A stretch of 12,337 nucleotides of DNA from Halovenus sp. (GTDB lineage Archaea; Halobacteriota; Halobacteria; Halobacteriales; Haloarculaceae): assembly GCA_003551265.1 (NCBI GenBank), contig PUMG01000210.1, positions 1 to 12,337 on the forward strand. Reading direction: 5' to 3'. Shown in pieces: positions 6,566 to 12,337 of the stretch. Below the pieces are notes generated by a model. The model made no database searches and was not told the DNA's origin. It saw nothing but the letters and a program-made list of their open reading frames with translations. A program made the translations under genes and the position numbers. Each line of letters starts with the position of its first letter. Within the stretch, counting starts at the first letter, position 1.

Positions 6566-6775
6566 TTACTGCTGTGCGACCGCCAGCGACGCGTGAAAGA
6601 CGAAGTACGCCGGAACTCCCGCAATCAGCAGCAGGTAATACGCCCACTGTGGTCCCTGTAGCGCACCGTGAAGAACCGTCACCGCAGTTACCCAGACAAC
6701 AGCGAACACCAGGTCGTACACCATCCCGTGGCCGTGGTCGTCGAGATACTCCCCGAGTCGTTCACCGAGACTCAT
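6566..6775 (-). CDS. Small membrane protein with two helices, unknown function
   Basis: A 69-residue protein beginning MSLGERLGEYLDDHGHGM. Two hydrophobic segments follow: about 21-41 (LVFAVVWVTAVTVLHGAL) and about 45-66 (WAYYLLLIAGVPAYFVFHASL). No signal-peptide cleavage site or catalytic motif is seen. I do not recognise the family with certainty, though similar two-helix proteins accompany haloarchaeal SSS symporter loci in my memory. Its ATG overlaps the TGA of the upstream uspA by four bases (ATGA at 6772-6775), with GAGGA just before the start, so translation is probably coupled. Being last in the DUF4212-SSS-UspA chain, it may be an accessory subunit of the transporter; that is inference from position only. 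Confidence 0.75.
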   Translation of the reverse strand: MSLGERLGEYLDDHGHGMVYDLVFAVVWVTAVTVLHGALQGPQWAYYLLLIAGVPAYFVFHASLAVAQQ

Positions 6776-7242
6776 TCCTCGTCCGAAATACCTCTGTAAT
6801 CGACCACGAGTACCGGAACGTTCGTCGACCGAAGCGTCCGTTCGGTCACGCTTCCAAGTAGCGCACGCCGGACGCCAGCGCGTCCGTGACTGCCCATCAC
6901 GACGAGGTCGATGTCTTCGTCTGTGGCGTAGTCAGCAATCACCCGGTGTGGCTTCCCGCCAGCGTGACGCTCACGGACCGTCAGGCCGTACTCCTCCCCA
7001 AGGTCGACGACGTGACCCGTCGCCTTCTCGGCCTCCTCACGGAGTTCGTCCATCTCGCTGAACTGGCCCTGGCGGATTCGGTCGACCTGTTCGGCACCAA
7101 GCCCGTACGCGATTGCGTCCGTGTCCGCGACGAACAGCGCGTGGACCTCCGCATCGTATCGCTGGGCGATGTCCAGCGCGTGGTCGACTGCTGCCTGTGC
7201 AACGTTGCTACCGTCGGTCGGAACCAGAATTCTGTCGTACAT
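6772..7242 (-). CDS. Universal stress protein, UspA family (ATP-binding type)
   Basis: A 156-residue UspA protein beginning MYDRILVPTDGSNVAQAAVD. The Asp of PTDGS and the loop VVMGSHGRAGVRRALLGSVT give the full G-x2-G-x9-G-S signature, so it should bind ATP as a cytoplasmic dimer. The central helix (RIRQGQFSEMDELREEAEKA) and the RERHAGGKPHRVIADYA region are typical. Its start overlaps the symporter TGA by one base (TGATG at 7240-7244), and GAGGTGA six bases upstream is a strong SD. It also overlaps the next small membrane gene by four bases. UspA proteins encoded beside or fused to transporters are common in haloarchaea, and a role in sensing energy state for the symporter is plausible. Assignment firm; partner inferred from context. 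Confidence 0.92.
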   Translation of the reverse strand: MYDRILVPTDGSNVAQAAVDHALDIAQRYDAEVHALFVADTDAIAYGLGAEQVDRIRQGQFSEMDELREEAEKATGHVVDLGEEYGLTVRERHAGGKPHRVIADYATDEDIDLVVMGSHGRAGVRRALLGSVTERTLRSTNVPVLVVDYRGISDEE

Positions 7243-9077
7243 CAGTGTTCACCTCGACTATCGTGCGCCTCGGATTTGTCTCTTGGCCCTTCGCTCTCCT
7301 CGCTCCGCTCGTCAGTGGCCTGTTGTGAGGCCTCGCACAGAACAACGTCACCACCGTCGGTGACGACGCTGTCTTCGACGACGTCCTCGGCCGTCGTGTC
7401 CTTGCCCATCGGCTGGGGGCTGTGACACTGGCGCACCATCAGCTTCGTTTCGAGCGGCGGCTCCTCGGTCAGCTTCGAGACGACGATAGTGACGGCGAAG
7501 ACGATGGGGACGGCGACGAACGCAGAGCCAATTGCGGGCACCCACGTGTCGAGCGTCGTGCTGAAGACGTTGTTCTCGCCCGCCAGGTCACCGACGAACC
7601 CAATCGTCGCCGGAACGACCGAGTTGAACGTGGCGATAACCCAGATCGACAGCCCCGTGATCATCCCGGCGAGTGCGCCCTGACGGTTGGTGTTCTCCCA
7701 CCACAACCCGAGGAAGAACATCGGGAACAGCACCGACCCGGCGAGCGCGAACGCGAGCGCGACGAGTTCACCCACGAGCGCCGGTGGGTCGAGCGCTGTC
7801 AACGTCGTAATCACGCCAAGCCCGACGATGGTGAGACGACCGACGAGCACCTGCTGGCGCTGGGTCGCCTCGGGGTTGAGAATGGTCGTGTATATATCGT
7901 GGCTCATCGCCGACGACCCGGCGATGAACAGTCCCGACGTCGTCGCAATCGCGGCCGCGATACCGCCAGCGGCGACGAGACCGACGAGCCACGTCGGCAA
8001 CCCTGCTAGCTGTGCCGCAAGCACGACGATGACATCCGCCTCCGCATCGGACATTCCACCCTCACCCCACATCTGTCCGAACTCACTCAGGTAGAGGTCG
8101 GTGCCGAAAGCAGCGAACGCCGGCGCGCTCAGATACAGCACGCAGATGAAAAACAGCCCCCAGACGCACGACCAGCGTGCGATGGTCTCGTTCTCAACGG
8201 TGTAAAACCGGACGAGCACGTGGGGCAGACCCGCCGTGCCGACGATGAGCGAGAACGCGGTCGCCACCCAGAGATAGTAGCTGTCGTCGCCACGGAACGG
8301 TTCGGTGAACTCCGCCCCGAGGTCGGCCGCGAGTGCGCCGTACTCTATCTGTGGGACGAACGTCGAGTATCCTTGCGCGAGTCCGACCGCCCACAGCCCC
8401 ACCAGGAACGCGATGATGAGAATGACGTACTGCAGCGCCATGTTCTTGGTCGCACCGAGCATCCCCGACAGGGCGAGATACCCCACGGTGATAGCCATCA
8501 TCACCACGACGAGCACCGTGTAGTCGGCACCGAATATGTACATCCCCACGAGACCCATGCCGACGGCCTGTCCGACAGCGTAGACGAACGCCAGCAGGAG
8601 TGTCGTGATGGCAGCGATCGCCCGCGCACTGTCGGAGTTGAACCGGTCGCCGACGAAATCTGGCGCGGTGTACTTGCCGAAACGACGCATCTGTGCGGCC
8701 ATGAAAATCAGCAGGATGAAATACCCCGCTGTCCAGCCAACGACGAACGCCAGCCCGTAAAAGCCCGAGAGCGCTATCAGGGCAGCCATTCCGAGGTACG
8801 ACGCGGCCGACATCCAGTTCGCACCGATTGCCATCCCGTTTTCGACGTTCCCGATTGAGCGACCTGCGACCCACATGTCGTCGGTGTCGGCGACAGCGAA
8901 GACATACCCCACCGCCAGAAACAGCACCAGCATGCCGATTGTCGTCAGCGCGGGTACTGGCTTGAACGACGAATCCAGCGCCTCCGGGAGTAACTGGAGT
9001 GGTCCCGACTCAACCAGTGCCGAAAGCGACCACAGCTCCACAGATAGCCACACCACACCGAGCAGTTCTATCGTCAT
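7242..9077 (-). CDS. Sodium:solute symporter large subunit (SSS family, acetate-permease-like)
   Basis: A 611-residue SSS-family transporter with about 13-14 membrane helices. Family marks include MWVAGRSIGNVENGMAIGAN, YLGMAALIALSGFYGLAFVV, TAGLPHVLVRFYTV and AAGGIAAAIATTSGLFIAGS, which place it near ActP and the VC2705-type symporters that work with a DUF4212 small subunit. Na+-coupled uptake of acetate or a similar short carboxylate is inferred from the neighbouring acs. The C-terminal tail (537-611) is hydrophilic and acidic, with two Cys (MVRQCHSPQPMG and DVVLCEASQ), and is longer than bacterial relatives need. The ATG overlaps the DUF4212 TAA by one base (TAATG), with GGAGGAGGT four bases upstream. 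The end overlaps uspA by one base. Substrate could instead be pyruvate, propionate or lactate. Confidence 0.9.
   Translation of the reverse strand: MTIELLGVVWLSVELWSLSALVESGPLQLLPEALDSSFKPVPALTTIGMLVLFLAVGYVFAVADTDDMWVAGRSIGNVENGMAIGANWMSAASYLGMAALIALSGFYGLAFVVGWTAGYFILLIFMAAQMRRFGKYTAPDFVGDRFNSDSARAIAAITTLLLAFVYAVGQAVGMGLVGMYIFGADYTVLVVVMMAITVGYLALSGMLGATKNMALQYVILIIAFLVGLWAVGLAQGYSTFVPQIEYGALAADLGAEFTEPFRGDDSYYLWVATAFSLIVGTAGLPHVLVRFYTVENETIARWSCVWGLFFICVLYLSAPAFAAFGTDLYLSEFGQMWGEGGMSDAEADVIVVLAAQLAGLPTWLVGLVAAGGIAAAIATTSGLFIAGSSAMSHDIYTTILNPEATQRQQVLVGRLTIVGLGVITTLTALDPPALVGELVALAFALAGSVLFPMFFLGLWWENTNRQGALAGMITGLSIWVIATFNSVVPATIGFVGDLAGENNVFSTTLDTWVPAIGSAFVAVPIVFAVTIVVSKLTEEPPLETKLMVRQCHSPQPMGKDTTAEDVVEDSVVTDGGDVVLCEASQQATDERSEESEGPRDKSEAHDSRGEH
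7249..7255 (-). promoter_or_regulatory. Shine-Dalgarno GAGGTGA for the ATP-binding uspA
   Basis: GAGGTGA lies six bases before the uspA ATG, inside the symporter's last codons. It supports internal initiation on the operon mRNA and fixes the start at 7242. Confidence 0.6.
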
Positions 9078-9691
9078 TACGACCTCCTCCTGTGACGTCC
9101 GTTGTCGCCATATCGTGCGTCGTTGTATGGTTTGTCGTCACATGGTTCGTCCTCACTCAGTGTGTTGTCAACACTGCCACGACCCACGTTCGTCTCACGA
9201 ACGCCACCGTCGGTAGCGACCTCGGAGTCTCCACTCGCCTCCTGTGACGGAGTGCCAGCAGGCGCGTCATGGTCGATGCCGTACTTCCTGTCGAGTCTGT
9301 CACGCCGCCAGGAGTAGACGACAGAGAGGAGCAACGCCCCACCGGGACCGCCAATCGCGACGAGGAAGTAATGAAGCGGGAACCCGAGGAAGGTGGTCTC
9401 GGTCATCGTCTCCGGGGCAACGTACGTCGCCGTCACAGGGCCGAAGATGACCAGCGTCCAGGCGAGAAAGCCCACCCAGATGAGCCGCAGGTGGTCGCGC
9501 ATGAACGGCGTACTCGGGCGCAGGATGTTCACCTCCGCTTCGAGATAGTTGGTGTTCTCGTGGACTGTGGCGGCATCACCTGGATTCGACTCGCTCCCGC
9601 TCGACCCGTGGGGGTTCGAACGACCGGAGTCGGATGTGCCGCCACCGTCGGGTGGCTGTTCGTCTGGCGTGCTGTCGGCTTGTGGTGTCAT
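9077..9691 (-). CDS. DUF4212 sodium symporter small subunit with long hydrophilic termini
   Basis: A 204-residue protein whose middle (about 48-138) is a DUF4212 domain, the small subunit of a two-part sodium:solute symporter. It begins NYLEAEVNILRPSTPFMRDH; membrane helices follow at about 70-90 (IWVGFLAWTLVIFGPVTAT) and 105-128, then SWRRDRLDRKYGID. Typical members are little longer than this core. Here a Gly/Ser/Pro-rich N-terminal extension of about 47 residues and an acidic C-terminal extension of about 65 residues are added, both probably disordered. No SD precedes the ATG at 9691, and a T-rich CTTTTGA lies about 25 bases upstream, so a leaderless start is possible; an N-terminal extension that long could also mean a later start, though no good in-frame ATG precedes the core. 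TAATG overlap with the large subunit. Confidence 0.87.
   Translation of the reverse strand: MTPQADSTPDEQPPDGGGTSDSGRSNPHGSSGSESNPGDAATVHENTNYLEAEVNILRPSTPFMRDHLRLIWVGFLAWTLVIFGPVTATYVAPETMTETTFLGFPLHYFLVAIGGPGGALLLSVVYSWRRDRLDRKYGIDHDAPAGTPSQEASGDSEVATDGGVRETNVGRGSVDNTLSEDEPCDDKPYNDARYGDNGRHRRRS
9082..9090 (-). promoter_or_regulatory. Shine-Dalgarno GGAGGAGGT for the symporter large subunit
   Basis: GGAGGAGGT lies four bases before the symporter ATG, within the last codons of the DUF4212 gene. It is the strongest SD in the window and points to coupled, high-level translation of the large subunit. Confidence 0.65.
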
Positions 9692-9752
9692 TGTTGTGTT
9701 GGGTTCTGTGGCTCAAAAGCGGTGCTCAGGAATCCGGCGCGAGCGGTGGCGT

Positions 9753-9770
9753 CCGGTCACCGAGTACCGG
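9753..9770. repeat. Inverted repeat between acs and the DUF4212 gene
   Basis: CCGGT (9753-9757) pairs with ACCGG (9766-9770) across eight bases. It sits in the 99-base gap after the acs stop, where a hairpin could limit read-through into the symporter genes or serve as an operator. The arms are short, so chance is not excluded. Confidence 0.35.
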
Positions 9771-9790
9771 CTGGAATCAGTGTTCGAAGC

Positions 9791-11749
<1,959 letters not shown>

Positions 11750-11770
11750 ACATCCACTACTCCCGACACC

Positions 11771-11780
11771 AGTATATTAA
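11771..11780 (-). promoter_or_regulatory. TATA box of the canonical acs gene
   Basis: TTAATATACT on the minus strand is centred 27 bases before the acs ATG, the standard archaeal distance from TATA to transcription start. The transcript would begin at or one base from the ATG, and no SD is present. The match is the best in the window. Confidence 0.7.
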
Positions 11781-11796
11781 GGAACCCCTCTAACTA

Positions 11797-11822
11797 TCAC
11801 AATTCAACATTTATTCTTGTGA
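11797..11822. repeat. Inverted repeat TCACAA-N14-TTGTGA upstream of acs promoter
   Basis: TCACAA (11797-11802) and TTGTGA (11817-11822) are perfect complements. Arm centres are 20 bases apart, about two helical turns, as expected for a dimeric regulator on one DNA face. It lies 17 bases upstream of the acs TATA box, the position of an activator site. The central 14 bases are AT-rich. Candidate binder: the adjacent HTH_10 protein, by position only. Confidence 0.5.
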
Positions 11823-12009
11823 AAATTCGAGGATATAAGTTGTTTCAGAGTGAAATATACGGCGTTGGGCGAGTGGCATTTAAGTCAACGAGCGAAGCGA
11901 CAGGCCTGGCGTGTCAATTCGGCACTCAGCAATCACAACCGGTCTCCGAACGAAAACCGACACTAATTGCTTATATTGGAGGTCGGAAACCCGCCAGGAG
12001 TTTCGACCG

Positions 12010-12337
12010 TCAGTATATCGAGTCGAGAAGTTTCCCCTGTGCCTTCCGGAGGTGGTTGTGAAGCGTGGGAGGGGAGACACCCATCGACTCGGCGAGGTCC
12101 TCGGCGGTACTCTCACGCGGCCACTCGAAGTAGCCCGCGTGGTAGGCCCCCTCAAGGACGGCCCGCTGTCTGTCCGTGAGGTGTTCGTCGATAGTGGCCC
12201 GAACGTCGGGCGTCTCGTGGGTTGCCTGGCGCTCCTGTTTTCGTCGGAGGTCGAGCGACGGGAACTGTGCGCAGAGTTCGTCGTGAACGGCCCGAACGTC
12301 GGTCTCGGGGGAGAGTTCACAGGTAAGTGAGGCGACG
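12010..12337 (-). CDS. HTH_10 (bacterio-opsin activator-type) regulator, C-terminal part
   Basis: An open frame enters at the window's right edge and ends with TGA at 12010-12012; 108 residues are visible. The C-terminal half is a clear HTH_10 domain: LTDRQRAVLEGAYHAGYFEW, PRESTAEDLAESMGVSPPTL, then HNHLRKAQGKLLDSIY. This domain is found in haloarchaeal bacterio-opsin activator (Bat)-like transcription factors. The preceding residues (CELSPETDVRAVHDELCAQF) resemble the linker after a sensor domain in this family. The N-terminal sensor lies outside the window, so the signal is unknown. The gene is on the same strand as acs and ends 260 bases before it, so it may control the acetate genes, but these regulators are numerous in haloarchaea and adjacency alone is weak evidence. 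Confidence 0.88.
   Translation of the reverse strand, partial: VASLTCELSPETDVRAVHDELCAQFPSLDLRRKQERQATHETPDVRATIDEHLTDRQRAVLEGAYHAGYFEWPRESTAEDLAESMGVSPPTLHNHLRKAQGKLLDSIY

Larger units (their letters stand above)
11750..12009. promoter_or_regulatory. AT-rich intergenic region upstream of acs
   Basis: This non-coding gap between the HTH_10 gene and acs is clearly richer in A and T than the rest. Besides the acs TATA box and the inverted repeat, it has further TATA-like words (GATATAAG near 11834, AATATAC near 11855, TTATATT near 11972). A minus-strand transcript starting near 11945 is conceivable. I see no ORF longer than about 22 codons with good coding signs and no tRNA or rRNA. Confidence 0.5.

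Noticed and set aside
6511..6624. Upstream start adding 38 residues to the uspA at 6079-6510
   Set aside because: The extra part is Arg/Ser-rich, precedes the UspA fold, overlaps the end of the two-helix gene and includes the TATA box.
12187..12303. Repeated word GGCCCGAACGTCGG within the HTH_10 gene
   Set aside because: Both copies encode the same short DVRA word in one gene with preferred codons; two 14-base matches in coding sequence are not a repeat array.

Overview
The window looks like the chromosome of a halophilic archaeon (class Halobacteria). It is GC-rich, its proteins are strongly acidic, codons favour GTC/CTC/GAC/GAG, and several genes have a TATA-like element about 25-28 bases before the ATG with no Shine-Dalgarno (SD) sequence, as in leaderless haloarchaeal transcripts. 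Families typical of this group are present: a bacterio-opsin-activator type HTH regulator, UspA proteins beside a sodium symporter, a haloarchaeal Pit transporter and a ThiN-associated HTH regulator. All assignments come from reading the sequence; no database search was run.

Left part (1-4427, all minus strand): transcription runs acs paralogue -> dcd -> N-terminal part of an HTH regulator of the ThiN-associated type, cut by the window edge. The dCTP deaminase gene carries a 466-residue in-frame intein inside its nucleotide-binding/active-site region. The intein keeps splicing blocks A, B, F and G, a LAGLIDADG-type endonuclease domain in which both catalytic acidic positions look lost, and an XRE-like helix-turn-helix. 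The spliced enzyme would be 195 residues.

Middle (4428-6510): a divergent promoter separates the acs paralogue from a 54-residue zinc-finger-like protein on the plus strand. Next comes a Pit-family phosphate transporter with altered signature motifs and more A/T-ending codons than its neighbours, with an 8-bp-arm inverted repeat upstream. A UspA gene converges on it from the right.

Right part (6566-12337, all minus strand): an acetate-assimilation block. Reading with transcription, a HTH_10 regulator (3' part only) is followed by a 257-bp AT-rich intergenic region with a leaderless promoter and an inverted repeat. Then come a canonical acetyl-CoA synthetase, a DUF4212 small symporter subunit, the large SSS-family symporter subunit, a UspA protein and a two-helix membrane protein. 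The last four genes overlap by 1-4 bases (TAATG, TGATG, ATGA junctions) and probably form one translationally coupled unit. Likely logic: the symporter imports acetate or a similar short carboxylate, Acs activates it to acyl-CoA, UspA may tune transport by nucleotide binding, and the HTH_10 protein is a candidate regulator. The second, divergent acs near dcd may serve another condition or substrate.
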